A DNA stretch of 54,679 nt, from the NCBI GenBank assembly GCA_030650395.1, contig JAUSDY010000165.1, positions 1-54,679 on the forward strand. The letters are read 5' to 3'. Below the pieces are notes generated by a model. The model had not been told where the DNA came from. It was given only the letters and a program-made list of their open reading frames with translations, and searched no databases. This DNA comes from Acidobacteriota bacterium (GTDB lineage: Bacteria > Acidobacteriota > Vicinamibacteria > Vicinamibacterales > UBA2999). This document shows, piece after piece, positions 15,324-24,848 of this stretch. How positions within the stretch are numbered: the stretch's first letter is position 1; each line of letters starts with the position of its first letter. The translations under genes and the position numbers were made by a program.

Positions 15324-16804
15324 CGGCGCCCTCCCACAACCTGCGTCGCCGCGCGAATCAGTTCCATCAGCGGGTTCGGCAGATAGAACCCGGCGATCAC
15401 GGCAATGACGGCCGCGGCGACCGCCGTGCCCAAACAGAGATCCAGGGTCTCGGGCGTGACCTCGCTCCGGCGCTCCGCGGGCTGCGGCCCGAGTACCAGC
15501 CTTCCGACCTGATAGGCGAAGCCGCAGAACAACACCACCAACGCGGCCAGCAGCACCGACGTGACCAGCGCGTGCGGTCCGGCGAAGCCCGCTCGCAGGA
15601 TCATCATCTCGCTGAAGAAGATGCCAAAGGGCGGCGACCCGGTGATGATCACGGTCGCCAGCAGGAGCAACACGCTCGACACCGGCGCGCGGCCGAGCGT
15701 CCCGGCGCCGATGGTCTCGAAATCCGACGAGCTATGGAGCTGCGCCAGTGTGCCGGCCGAAAAGAACGCGACCGGCTTCGCGAAGGTGTGGTAGGTCATG
15801 TGCAGGAGGGCGCCAAAGGCGCCGGCCTCTCCGCCAATCCCGATGCCGATGGCCATGATCCCGACGTGCTCGATGCTCGAGTAGGCGAGCAGTCGCTTGA
15901 GGTTCCACTGAATCACGATGAACGGCACCGCCACGAGCACCGACAGCAGGCCGAGCGACAGCAGCAGGCCGCCCGAGAATTCCGGACCGAGGGCGGCGCT
16001 CGAAATCAGGTGGACCCTCAAGATGCAGTACACCGCGGCGTTCAACATGCCGACCGCCATCAGCACGCCGGCCGGCGACGGCGCTTCGCGATACGCGTCC
16101 GGCTTCCAGGTGTGCATCGGCGCCAGCCCTGCCTTGGTGCCATAGCCGATCAGCGCGAACACCACGCCAAGCCGCAACGTAAACGGGTGCAGGCTGGGCG
16201 CCGTCTCGATGAAGCGCGTCCAGTTGAGGGCCGCCATCCCTTCGCCGAGCCGGCCCTGCGCGGACGCAAACAGCAACACCGTGCCGAGCAGCGCGAAGCC
16301 AAGACCGAGACTGCCGAGCACGAGGAATTTCCACGCCGCCTCGAGCGACGTGTCGCGATTGTGGAAGGCCACCAGGAACACCGACGCCAGCGTCGTCAGC
16401 TCCACCGCAATCCACAGGATGCCGATGTTATTGGAGACCGACACCAGCAGCAGCGCGAAGACGTAGGCCGGGATCAAACCGTGGAACTCGCGCCGCATGC
16501 GAACGGTGACCAGGCCGCGGTCTTCGTTCCGCCGCAGGTAGCCCAGGCCATAGACGCCCGCCAGGAGGCCCACGAAGCCGTTGAGCACGAGCATGAGCGC
16601 CGACAGACCATCGACGCGCAACGCCGCGTCGAAGTGTTCGATCGGCCTGCCGCCCAGGAACGCGGCGGCGGTGGCCAGGCACAGGCCGAAGGTGAGGGCG
16701 AGGCCCGACACCAGGACGGCCTCCTTGAGCCGGCGAGGCCCGCCCACGCTGCCGATCGCGGCCGTGACGAGAGGAACGATCAGGGTGAGCAGCAGAGATG
16801 ACAC
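15320..16804 (-). CDS. HyfF/NuoN-like antiporter-type membrane subunit
   Basis: A 494-residue polytopic membrane protein of the proton-conducting transporter family. The helical core carries the conserved charged residues: WIAVELTTLASVFLVAFHN with the membrane glutamate, GYGTKAGLAPMHTWKPDAYR with the lysine, and KRLLAYSSIEHVGIM. The sequence matches hydrogenase-4 component F better than NuoL or NuoM. It would couple redox change to ion movement. It overlaps the next gene by four bases and follows the HyfE-like gene by one base, so translation is likely coupled. Confidence 0.9.
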   Translation of the reverse strand: MSSLLLTLIVPLVTAAIGSVGGPRRLKEAVLVSGLALTFGLCLATAAAFLGGRPIEHFDAALRVDGLSALMLVLNGFVGLLAGVYGLGYLRRNEDRGLVTVRMRREFHGLIPAYVFALLLVSVSNNIGILWIAVELTTLASVFLVAFHNRDTSLEAAWKFLVLGSLGLGFALLGTVLLFASAQGRLGEGMAALNWTRFIETAPSLHPFTLRLGVVFALIGYGTKAGLAPMHTWKPDAYREAPSPAGVLMAVGMLNAAVYCILRVHLISSAALGPEFSGGLLLSLGLLSVLVAVPFIVIQWNLKRLLAYSSIEHVGIMAIGIGIGGEAGAFGALLHMTYHTFAKPVAFFSAGTLAQLHSSSDFETIGAGTLGRAPVSSVLLLLATVIITGSPPFGIFFSEMMILRAGFAGPHALVTSVLLAALVVLFCGFAYQVGRLVLGPQPAERRSEVTPETLDLCLGTAVAAAVIAVIAGFYLPNPLMELIRAATQVVGGRR

Positions 16805-16805
16805 A

Positions 16806-17453
16806 TCAGCCCTTCAGTTGCGATAGCCGGCTCACGTCCATCGACTCGAACCGGTCGACAATCCGATGCACGAGGATGCCGAGCACGAGCACGGCGAGCA
16901 GGACGTCGAAGGAAATGCCGAGCTCCACGACGAGCGGCATGCCCGAGGTGATGCCCAGCGCAATCAGGAAGACGGCGTTCTCGACGGTGAGCAAGGCCAG
17001 GATCTGCGTGATGGCCTTTTTGCGGGTGACCATGAGGAACAAGCCGATCAGCAGCGTCGACAGCCCCACGCCGATCACGTGGTGCGCGACGCCCGTCGCG
17101 CCTTCGGGAAACCCCGTGCTCACGCGATAGCCGACGACGGTGAGTCCCAGGCAGATCAACAGCGAGGCCGGTACGTTGAGGAACGGTTCGACCTCGCGAC
17201 GGATGCCGATGCGGTCGACGACCCGCATCAGGAACCACGGGATGAGCAGGCCCTTGAGACTCGCCGTCAGCGCCGCGGTCACGAACAAGTGGGGGCGATG
17301 GTCGGCCAGCGCGATCGTCACGCCCACGACGGCGAGCAGCCACGACTGCGCGCCGTATAACCGGATCGCCGTAAAGAGCGCCTTCTGCCCCACCATCAGG
17401 TACGCGGTCACCAGCATGCCGGCAGCGGACAGGACCAGGATGTTGTTCGCCAT
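16806..17453 (-). CDS. HyfE-like membrane subunit
   Basis: A 215-residue protein with seven or so hydrophobic segments matching hydrogenase-4 component E, which is related to NuoK plus an extension. Segments RKKAITQILALLTVENAVFL and GISFDVLLAVLVLGILVHRI are typical, with the NuoK-like membrane glutamate in VENAVF. It is the fourth subunit of the operon in transcription order after the two HyfB-like genes and HyfC. No features argue against function. Confidence 0.88.
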   Translation of the reverse strand: MANNILVLSAAGMLVTAYLMVGQKALFTAIRLYGAQSWLLAVVGVTIALADHRPHLFVTAALTASLKGLLIPWFLMRVVDRIGIRREVEPFLNVPASLLICLGLTVVGYRVSTGFPEGATGVAHHVIGVGLSTLLIGLFLMVTRKKAITQILALLTVENAVFLIALGITSGMPLVVELGISFDVLLAVLVLGILVHRIVDRFESMDVSRLSQLKG

Positions 17454-17463
17454 GTGATGGACC

Positions 17464-18411
17464 TCAGAGGAAACGGATGGCGAGCGCCAGGAACCCCAGG
17501 CCCAGCGAGACGGCCATGAGATCGGGAACGCGGAAGAGCCGGAGTTTGGCGTTGGTGCTCTCGACCAGCGTCACGGCCACCGCCAGCAGGAAGATCTTCG
17601 CCGCCCAGATCGGCACGGCTTGCAGGAGCAACACCGGCGTGGCGGCAGTCGCGATCCCGATCGGCGCGAAGAGATCGGCCAGCAGCGTCAGATAGAGGAG
17701 TTCTTTGACGGCTGACGCCCACTCGACCAGCGCCAGGTCGGGTCCCGCGTATTCGAGCACCATGGCCTCGTGAATCATCGTGAGTTCGAGGTGCGTGGCG
17801 GGGTTGTCCACCGGCACCCGGCCGGTTTCGGCCACGACGACGATGAACAGACCGGCCAGGGCGAGGATGTCGCTCGGATGGAAGGTGGCCCCGCGATCGA
17901 GCAGGCCCCTGACGAGGGCGCCGAGATTCAGCGATCCGGCCGAGAGCGCCACCGTGAACAGCCCGAGCATCAGTGCCGGCTCGGCGAGCGCGGCGATCGT
18001 CATCTCGCGGCTCGCGCCCATGCCGCCGAACGGACTACCGGTATCGAGCGCCGCCGTCGCCAGGAAAAAACGGCCGAGCGCGAGAATCCCGACGAGGGCG
18101 AGCACGCCGCCGGCGGCTTCGAGGGGTGCGGCGGCCATCCAGACCGGCACCAGCGTGGTCGCGGCGACGGCCGTGGCGAAGTACATGCGCGGACCCGCGA
18201 CGTACAGCCATGACGCGGTCTCGGATCGCACGGACTCCTTGCGGAGCAACTTCGCGAGGTCGAAGTAGACCTGTAAGAGCGGAGGCCCTTGCCGCGTCTG
18301 CAGCGTCGCCTTCATTTTTTTGATCAGCCCGCGGAGCAACGGCGCCAGGGCGAGCATGCCCGCGGCTTGCAGGATGGCCAGGCCGATCGTGGCCAGCGTG
18401 CCTTCGGTCAT
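17464..18411 (-). CDS. HyfC/NuoH-like membrane subunit
   Basis: A 315-residue membrane protein homologous to NuoH and HyfC, the subunit that connects the peripheral arm to the membrane arm. The cytoplasmic loop signature is clear: ETGRVPVDNPATHLELTMIH followed by EAMVLEYAGP. RQGPPLLQVYFDLAKLLRKE is the usual N-terminal loop. ATG 18411 overlaps the HyfB-like stop by four bases. A longer open frame running right to 19734 is only the shadow of the HyfB-like gene. It is followed after ten bases by the HyfE-like gene. Confidence 0.9.
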   Translation of the reverse strand: MTEGTLATIGLAILQAAGMLALAPLLRGLIKKMKATLQTRQGPPLLQVYFDLAKLLRKESVRSETASWLYVAGPRMYFATAVAATTLVPVWMAAAPLEAAGGVLALVGILALGRFFLATAALDTGSPFGGMGASREMTIAALAEPALMLGLFTVALSAGSLNLGALVRGLLDRGATFHPSDILALAGLFIVVVAETGRVPVDNPATHLELTMIHEAMVLEYAGPDLALVEWASAVKELLYLTLLADLFAPIGIATAATPVLLLQAVPIWAAKIFLLAVAVTLVESTNAKLRLFRVPDLMAVSLGLGFLALAIRFL

Positions 18412-20441
18412 CGCTTTCCTCCGAGCCAGATCAGCAGTCCGACGCCCAGCGCCAGCACGTACGCCAGATAGGCGTGCAGACTGCCGGCCTGCAAGACCTT
18501 CAGGCGATCGGCCACGCCGAGGATTCCGCTGGTGAGCGGGCCGTACAAGTACCGCTCGAACACCGGTTCGATCGCCGTGCGGTAGCGGACCTCGCGCGGG
18601 AAATACGGCGACACATCCGCCAACGCCTCGACTTCGCGCGTGGGGCGCAGCACGGTCTTGAAGATCATCATCAGGGGCTTCGAGAACGCCGTCCCCGTGT
18701 ATTCCGTGCCGGGGCCGAGCACGCCGCCACACCCCCACGTGGGCACGCGCCGCCCGGCCACTCTCGCAGCAGCGAGGAGGGCGGCGGCAAATGCGGCGGC
18801 CGCCAGGGTCAGCGCCAACACCATGGGCGTCACGTGGTCGAAGCCTGACGGTCCGGGCGCCAGGGTCAGGGCGGTCTGCCGCGCGCCAGGCGGCACGCGC
18901 AACCCGAGCAGCGAGACCAGCACCGTGTCGATCGAGCGCAAGACGACGCCGGGAAACAAACCGACGCCGATGCAGAGTGCGGCGAGCAGGCCCTGAGGCA
19001 CGAGCATCACGGCCAAAGACTCGTGCGCGCCGGTCGCGGCCCGGCTCCGCGGCAACGCGAGAAAGGCGGTGCCGAATGCCTTGACGAAACAGGCGGCCAC
19101 GAGCGCGCTGGTCATGGCCAGCAAGGCGCCCGCGAGGGGAAAGTTCATCCGCGCGACGCCGGGCAGCGAGGCGAAGCCCAGGAGCAGCGCCTGGAACGTC
19201 AGCCACTCGCTCGCAAACCCATTGAGGGGCGGAAGCCCCGAGACCGCGAGTGCGCCGACGAGGAAGAACAGCGCTGTCCACGGCATTCGCCGGATCAGTC
19301 CGCCAAGGGCCTCGAGGTGTCGCGTGCCCGTGGCCGCCACCACGCCGCCGGCGCTCAGAAACAACAGACCCTTGAACAGCGCGTGGTTCAAAACGTGAAA
19401 GAGGCTGGCCGCAATACCGGCCGCCGCCAGCTGGCGGCGGCCGAGCGCGGCGGCGGTCATGCCGGCGCCGAGGCCGAGCAGAATGATGCCGGCATTCTCG
19501 ATCGTGCTGTACGCCAGCATTCGCTTCAGATCGGATTGGGCCAAGGCATAGAGCACACCCAGAATGGCCGACAGAGCGCCAACGGCCATCACCGCCAATC
19601 CCCAGTTGACGTCGGGCACGCCCAAGCCAAACGCACAGACGCGAAAGAGCCCGTAAATGCCGGCCTTGATCAGCACGGCCGACATCAGCGCCGAAATGCT
19701 GCTCGGCGCCGCGGGGTGGGCCTCGGGCAGCCACACGTGCAGCGGAATCACGCCCGCCTTCACGCCAAACCCCAGGAAGAACAGCACGAACAAGACGTCT
19801 CGCCAGCGGCCCGACACGACGTTGCCGGCCAGCACCACATCAAACGACCACGAGCCCGACGCCGACGCCAGCACCAAGAAGCCGGCAATGAGGCATCCCG
19901 TGCCCGCGTGCGACATCACGAGGTACAGGTACGCCGCACGGCGGGTGCTGCGGATTTCGTGCTCGGTGGCGACCAGGGCGGCCGTCGCCAGCGTCATGAT
20001 CTCCCACGCGAAGAGCAGCGTGATCACATCGGCGGCGGCAAACACCACGGCCACCGCGGCCAACAGGACGTTGAATGAAGCCCCGACCGCTGCCGTGCGG
20101 GCGGCGGGAATGGCATGGGGCAGATAGCCGATGCTGTAGAGGGCCACCGGCGCCGCCACGAGCCCGAGCACCAGCAGGAACCACGCGGCCAGCGGCGTGA
20201 CCAGGTAGCCGAACGCCATCCCCGACGCTGCGTGGGTCATGAGCGGTCCACCGATCGGGCCACGTGCCAGCACGCTGACGGCCACGGCGACGACGATCGC
20301 GGATCCCACAATCGCGCCGCCGAACGCCACCACGCCGCAAAGCCGAGGTCGCCGCACGAAGACCAGCGAAGCCGCCGCCGTGATCACGTAGACGGCCACG
20401 GCGCCGGGAAGCCACCACTCCCTGCGGAAAAGAATGTCCAA
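18408..20441 (-). CDS. HyfB/NuoL-like antiporter subunit, copy 2
   Basis: A 677-residue polytopic protein of the hydrogenase-4 component B family. The proton-path residues are present: LFAWEIMTLATAALVATEHE with two glutamates, GFGVKAGVIPLHVWLPEAHP with the lysine, KRMLAYSTIENAG, and the HyfB-type tail VPTWGCGGVLGPGTEYTGTA. It is a clear paralogue of the 20443-22482 product over its full length, so the operon holds a tandem duplication. Only one base separates the two genes. Two HyfB-like plus one HyfF-like subunits would give three antiporter modules, as in complex I. Confidence 0.92.
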   Translation of the reverse strand: MDILFRREWWLPGAVAVYVITAAASLVFVRRPRLCGVVAFGGAIVGSAIVVAVAVSVLARGPIGGPLMTHAASGMAFGYLVTPLAAWFLLVLGLVAAPVALYSIGYLPHAIPAARTAAVGASFNVLLAAVAVVFAAADVITLLFAWEIMTLATAALVATEHEIRSTRRAAYLYLVMSHAGTGCLIAGFLVLASASGSWSFDVVLAGNVVSGRWRDVLFVLFFLGFGVKAGVIPLHVWLPEAHPAAPSSISALMSAVLIKAGIYGLFRVCAFGLGVPDVNWGLAVMAVGALSAILGVLYALAQSDLKRMLAYSTIENAGIILLGLGAGMTAAALGRRQLAAAGIAASLFHVLNHALFKGLLFLSAGGVVAATGTRHLEALGGLIRRMPWTALFFLVGALAVSGLPPLNGFASEWLTFQALLLGFASLPGVARMNFPLAGALLAMTSALVAACFVKAFGTAFLALPRSRAATGAHESLAVMLVPQGLLAALCIGVGLFPGVVLRSIDTVLVSLLGLRVPPGARQTALTLAPGPSGFDHVTPMVLALTLAAAAFAAALLAAARVAGRRVPTWGCGGVLGPGTEYTGTAFSKPLMMIFKTVLRPTREVEALADVSPYFPREVRYRTAIEPVFERYLYGPLTSGILGVADRLKVLQAGSLHAYLAYVLALGVGLLIWLGGKR

Positions 20442-20442
20442 G

Positions 20443-22482
20443 CTAACTGCTCCACCAGACGAAGATCACCAGTCCAAGCACGAGCACCATGACGTAGGCG
20501 AGATATGCATGCAGGCTGCCGGCCTGCAGCACCTTCAGCCGGTCGGCCATCCGCCACACTCCCAACGTCAATGGACCGTAGATGTAACGTTCGAAGGTTG
20601 GCTCGATCTCCGCGTGATAGCGCACTTCCCGTGGGAAGTACGGCGACACGTCGGCCAGCGCCTCCACCTGGCGCGTCGGCCGATACACGGCCTGGAAGAT
20701 CATCATCAGCGGCTTTGAGAACGCGGTGCCGGTGTACTCCGTGCGCGCCGACAGCTCGCCGCCGCAACCCCACGTCGGGACCGGCCGCACGGCCATGTAG
20801 CGCCGCCACGCGAGCGCGCCCGCCACGGCCAGCGCGCCAAGCAGCACGAGCGTCAGGGTCAGCGGCACGACCCGGTCGAAGCCCCCGCGACCCGGAGCAA
20901 TCGCCAACGCGCCGCCGGTCATCACCGGGTCCACCAGCAGGCCAGGCAGCATCGCCGTCACCCCGCCGATCACGCCGAGCACCGCCCCCGGAAAGAGGCC
21001 GAGGCCGAGACACGTGCCGGCCAGGAACAGTTGCGGCGTCAGCATCACGGCCGGCGATTCACGCGCCTCGGCGGCCGCGCGGCTGCGCGGCAGCGCCAGG
21101 AAGCCGATGCCGAAGGCCTTGACAAAGCAGGCGGCGGCCAGCGCGCTGGTCAACGCCAGCAGCGCGGCCGACACCGGCAGCAGCAGTCGTGGCAGCGTCT
21201 CGGTGGCGTCGCTGAATCCGTACAGCAGTGACTGGAACGTCAGCCACTCGCTGGCAAAGCCGTTGAGCGGCGGCAGGCCCGAGATCGCGATCGCCCCCAC
21301 CAGGAAGAAGAACGCGGTCCACGGCATGCGGCGGATGAGGCCGCCGAGCTCCTCGATCTGCCGCGTCCCCGTACTCGCCACCACGCCACCGGCACTCAGG
21401 AACAGCAACCCTTTGAACACGGCGTGGTTCAGCACGTGAAAGAGACTGGCGGCCACGCCGAGGGCCGCCAGTTGCGGCTGCCCCATGGACAACGCCGTCA
21501 TGCCGGCGCCAAGTCCGAGCAGGATGATGCCGATGTTCTCGATGCTGTGGTAGGCCAGCAATCGCTTGAGGTCGTGCTGCATCAGCGCGTAGAGCACGCC
21601 GAGGACAGCCGACACGCCGCCGAGAATCACGATGACCACACCCCAGGACAATCGCGGCACGCCGAGGCCGAACGCGCCAAACCGCACCAGCCCGTAGATG
21701 CCGGCCTTCAGCAGCACGCCCGACATCATCGCCGAGATGTTGCTCGGCGCCACCGGGTGCGCCTCGGGCAGCCAGATGTGCAGCGGGATGATGCCGGCCT
21801 TCACGCCGAACCCGATCACGAACAGAACGAAGACCGCGTCGCGCCCCGGGCTCGAGAGGACGTCGCCCGACAGCATGTCGGTGAAGGCAAACGATCCGGA
21901 CGCCACGGCCAGCGTCAGGAAGGCGGCCATCGCGCAACCCGTGGCGAGATGCGACATGGCGAGGTACAAGTAGGCCGCGCGCCGATGCTCGCGGATCTCG
22001 TGCTCGGTGGCGACCAGGGCCGCCGTGGCGAGCGTCATCACTTCCCACGCGCACAGGAAACCGATCCCGTCATCAGTGGCAAATACCAACTCGACGGCGC
22101 CCACCAGCACGTTGAACGCCACGCCGACGTACGCTGATCGGTGGCTAAGGGAACCCTGATTGAGATAGCCGATGCTAAAGATCGCAACCGGAATCGCGAG
22201 CACGCCCAGCACGAGCAGGAACCAGGCCGACAGCGGATCGATCGTAAAACCCAGCGAGTAGCCTGACGCCCCGTGCACAAACAGCACGCCGTGGGCCGGA
22301 GGGGCGCCCACCAGCACCCCTAGGGCGATGAGCGTGGAGAGCACTGACGCGGCGGCCGACCCGCCGAACGCAATCCACCGCGCGGCCGCCGCCCGGCGGG
22401 CCATGACGAGGGTGAGGAGGATGACGCCCGCGCGAATCGCCACGACCGCGGGCAGCCCCGCCCACCCCTCGACGCCGATCAC
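20443..22482 (-). CDS. HyfB/NuoL-like antiporter subunit, copy 1
   Basis: A 679-residue membrane protein, the first structural gene of the Ehr-like operon. Conserved stretches are LCAWEVMTLATAALVATEHE, GFGVKAGIIPLHIWLPEAHP, DLKRLLAYHSIENIGIILLG and SEWLTFQSLL, plus the HyfB-specific C-terminal PTWGCGG and SPYFPREVRYHAEIEP. The start at 22482 overlaps the ArsR stop as ATGA, so expression is coupled to the regulator. All expected charged membrane residues are kept, suggesting an active ion-translocating module. Coupling ion (proton or sodium) cannot be told from sequence. Confidence 0.92.
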   Translation of the reverse strand: MIGVEGWAGLPAVVAIRAGVILLTLVMARRAAAARWIAFGGSAAASVLSTLIALGVLVGAPPAHGVLFVHGASGYSLGFTIDPLSAWFLLVLGVLAIPVAIFSIGYLNQGSLSHRSAYVGVAFNVLVGAVELVFATDDGIGFLCAWEVMTLATAALVATEHEIREHRRAAYLYLAMSHLATGCAMAAFLTLAVASGSFAFTDMLSGDVLSSPGRDAVFVLFVIGFGVKAGIIPLHIWLPEAHPVAPSNISAMMSGVLLKAGIYGLVRFGAFGLGVPRLSWGVVIVILGGVSAVLGVLYALMQHDLKRLLAYHSIENIGIILLGLGAGMTALSMGQPQLAALGVAASLFHVLNHAVFKGLLFLSAGGVVASTGTRQIEELGGLIRRMPWTAFFFLVGAIAISGLPPLNGFASEWLTFQSLLYGFSDATETLPRLLLPVSAALLALTSALAAACFVKAFGIGFLALPRSRAAAEARESPAVMLTPQLFLAGTCLGLGLFPGAVLGVIGGVTAMLPGLLVDPVMTGGALAIAPGRGGFDRVVPLTLTLVLLGALAVAGALAWRRYMAVRPVPTWGCGGELSARTEYTGTAFSKPLMMIFQAVYRPTRQVEALADVSPYFPREVRYHAEIEPTFERYIYGPLTLGVWRMADRLKVLQAGSLHAYLAYVMVLVLGLVIFVWWSS

Positions 22483-22820
22483 TGGCGGCGGCGTCCTTGG
22501 TGGGCCATTTCGCCGAGCATCGCTTTCGACTCGGCGAGATGCGAGTGGAAATACCGTCGCAGCAGGTCCAGGACGTCGATCAGCACGGGATCGCGGACGG
22601 TGTAGTAGACCTGGTTGCCGACCTTGCGATTGACGACGATATGCTTGGCGCGCAGAACCGCAAGATGCTGCGAGAGATTCGACTGTTCGACCCGCAGCAG
22701 CGCCCTCAGCTTGCTGGCCGGCAGTTCATCGTCGCGCAAGGCTTCGATGATGGCAATGCGGGTCGGGTGGGCCAGCGCCTGGAAGATCTGCGCCTTGAAC
22801 CGGCGCAGCGCGTCCTGCAT
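22479..22820 (-). CDS. ArsR-family winged-helix regulator opening the Ehr-like operon
   Basis: A 113-residue winged-helix protein: FQALAHPTRIAIIEALRDDE, then the recognition helix VEQSNLSQHLAVLRAKHIVV and the wing RKVGNQVYYTV. There is no ELCVCDL metal box and no cysteine in the visible sensory positions, so a metal sensor is unlikely. A related regulator type without metal sites is common before hydrogenase-like operons. ATG 22820 is chosen over 22856, which would place the start inside the palindromic promoter. It lies first in the operon and overlaps the HyfB-like start, so it probably represses its own operon. Confidence 0.87.
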   Translation of the reverse strand: MQDALRRFKAQIFQALAHPTRIAIIEALRDDELPASKLRALLRVEQSNLSQHLAVLRAKHIVVNRKVGNQVYYTVRDPVLIDVLDLLRRYFHSHLAESKAMLGEMAHQGRRRQ

Positions 22821-22825
22821 GCGCG

Positions 22826-22840
22826 TTAGTATATTCCTAA
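22826..22840 (-). promoter_or_regulatory. Candidate ArsR operator of the Ehr-like operon
   Basis: The 15 bases TTAGTATATTCCTAA form an imperfect dyad (TTAG...CTAA) six bases upstream of the regulator's ATG, in an AT-rich pocket between divergent ends. Position and symmetry suit an ArsR autorepression site. No clear -35 box was identified. Confidence 0.55.
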
Positions 22841-22856
22841 CTGCGCATGTACTCAA

Positions 22857-24653
22857 TTAGGAGTCAGGTGGGATGGACCAGAACGCCGCCTCGTAGCTCC
22901 ACACCGTGAACGCGATGCGGGCGCCATCAGGTGACCATGCCGGCTGGCTCTTGTGCGACGGATCGGTGGTCACCTGTACCGGATCGCCGCCGGCGATCGG
23001 CATGCGGAAGATCTGGAAGAAACCGTCGGTGGCCGGCGCAGTGAAGGCGACATCGCGTCCATCGGACGACACGCCGAGCCCTGGAAAATCGTGCTCGGTC
23101 GCAAACCGATGCACGACCGCCGGGCGGCCGCCCGCGATCGGCATCGTGATGATCGCGTGCCGGCCCGGACTTTCTTTCGCAATCGCGATCACGGCGTTGC
23201 TACCGGGCAGCCATTCCGCATGCGTGATGTCTCCGTCGAAGCCAACGGCGCTGACCTCGCGCAGATCCGATGTGAGCGTGCCCGTCTCCTGGTCGACGCC
23301 AATCGTGTAGATCACCGAGCGGCCATCGCCCTTGCGGGCGCCGTCGAGGAGCACAGTCTTTCCGTCAGGCGACCAGCGCGGCCACCCGACCTCGGCGCCG
23401 CGACCCAGAAACGTGATCCGCTTGTCGGGCGCACCGCCAGCAGTGGGCCGCAGCCAGATGTCGTCCGACATTTCGCGATGGCTGTGGAACGCAATCCAGC
23501 GGCCGTTCGGCGACCACGCCATCGCCTGATCTTCGGAATCGGAGCGCGCGATGATCTCGAGCGGCGCGGCCGCAGGCGGGCCGTCTTTTGCCTCGATGAC
23601 GCCGATCTCCTGCGCAATATCCGGATACTTCGCATCGTCCACGACCCGCCGCCACGTGCCGTAAGTGACGGCAAGGCGAGGCTGCGCCGGATGCCACGAC
23701 GGCGTCTCTGCCTGAAAGCTGGTGAGCTGGCGTGTCGCTCCGCTGGACGCCGGCGCATCCGCGACGAAGGTGCGATAGGACTGCACCTTGAAGACGGTGG
23801 TGCCGTCGGCGGCCACCGACGGCGCATACGCGTCGCGCGCGAAGGACGTCAGCCGTCGAGCACGATTACTGGATCGTTCGAGCGACCACAATTCAACCAT
23901 TTCGCCCGAAGCGTTGGGCGACGCAAAGTACACAGTGCTCCCATCCGGTGAAAACGCAACAGGACCGATCACATCAACATCGGGCTCCATGCGGATGAGC
24001 GGCTCGCTGCAGGGAATCGACAGGCGCGGCCGTCCCCCTTCACTATGGACGCACGCGATGTCGCCGGCCGGCGACCATGCGGGAGCGGACGGCCGGCCTG
24101 AATTTCGCTTGCGCGCACCGCGCGTACCGTCCGCCGTGATGCGCCACAACGCGGGGCCATCGTTTCCGGCGGCGATCGCCGCGACCCACCGGCCGTCACC
24201 GCTCCAGACCAGTTGACGCAGGTCGTTGACGTGAACCGGCGAGCCGCCCTCGGCCTCGTTGCCGATGTCTTTGGCGCCCCAGAGCGGTTGCCGATCCGTG
24301 GACATGACGTCGTACGTCCACCAGCGATTGGCGGCGCCGGTATCTTCAGCGGCGATGTGGCTGTTGTCGATCCAGTTGAGATAACGGATCTGCCCGTTAC
24401 CGGCGGCGAGCGTGTGCGGCGCGCCGCCGCCGATCGGCATCACGCGGATGCGCCGGCCCTCGGTGTAGGCGATCTTCGTACCATCAGGGGAAACGACGCC
24501 GATGGGATCGCGGTAGCCGATGACCCCGAGCTGCCGCGCGGTGGTGACGTAGGTGAATCGTGGCGGAGCCGCATCGGGCGCGACGGCGGGCCGCGCCCAA
24601 CACATGGCAACCACGGCGGCGACGAGAAGGCCGATCACGACCAGCGCTCGCAT
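22857..24653 (-). CDS. Exported TolB/PD40-type beta-propeller protein
   Basis: A 598-residue protein with an N-terminal hydrophobic segment (RALVVIGLLVAAVVAMCWA), then repeated WD40-like PD40 motifs: VSPDGTKIAY, WSPAGDIACV, FSPDGSTVYF, WSPNGRWIAF, WSPDGKTVLL and WSPDGARIAFT. Such propellers act outside the cytoplasm as scaffolds or together with prolyl-oligopeptidase domains, but no peptidase domain is present here. The start at 24653 is preferred since the signal segment then begins at once; 24692 and 24701 are alternatives. It converges on nothing and reads toward the ArsR promoter, whose operator lies just past its stop, so read-through could affect the regulator. Confidence 0.82.
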   Translation of the reverse strand: MRALVVIGLLVAAVVAMCWARPAVAPDAAPPRFTYVTTARQLGVIGYRDPIGVVSPDGTKIAYTEGRRIRVMPIGGGAPHTLAAGNGQIRYLNWIDNSHIAAEDTGAANRWWTYDVMSTDRQPLWGAKDIGNEAEGGSPVHVNDLRQLVWSGDGRWVAAIAAGNDGPALWRITADGTRGARKRNSGRPSAPAWSPAGDIACVHSEGGRPRLSIPCSEPLIRMEPDVDVIGPVAFSPDGSTVYFASPNASGEMVELWSLERSSNRARRLTSFARDAYAPSVAADGTTVFKVQSYRTFVADAPASSGATRQLTSFQAETPSWHPAQPRLAVTYGTWRRVVDDAKYPDIAQEIGVIEAKDGPPAAAPLEIIARSDSEDQAMAWSPNGRWIAFHSHREMSDDIWLRPTAGGAPDKRITFLGRGAEVGWPRWSPDGKTVLLDGARKGDGRSVIYTIGVDQETGTLTSDLREVSAVGFDGDITHAEWLPGSNAVIAIAKESPGRHAIITMPIAGGRPAVVHRFATEHDFPGLGVSSDGRDVAFTAPATDGFFQIFRMPIAGGDPVQVTTDPSHKSQPAWSPDGARIAFTVWSYEAAFWSIPPDS

Positions 24654-24848
24654 GCGGAGTAGTCTGCCATGGCCAGCTTCAAAAGTGTCCATGGCGAACA
24701 AGGCGATCGATGGTTGGTGATCACCGTCCGGATCGACCCCACATCGTCACACTGCAGGTGCCTGGCGCGACGTTGTTGGGAACGTTCACCACGATCATCG
24801 TGGGCGTCGTAGTGACGAACGAGGGGCCGATACCGCGCTCAGCGCCAG

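Noticed and set aside
17464-19734. One long 756-residue minus-strand protein covering the HyfC-like gene and half of the HyfB-like gene
   Set aside because: Only the part after 18411 has the NuoH/HyfC sequence; the rest is Arg/Ala/Gly-rich read-through of the HyfB-like gene in another frame.
19023-20078. Plus-strand open frames of 200-500 codons opposite the Ehr-like operon, dnaE2 and other minus-strand genes
   Set aside because: They are rich in His, Arg, Gln and Ala, have no domains, and mirror the codon bias of the genes on the other strand.
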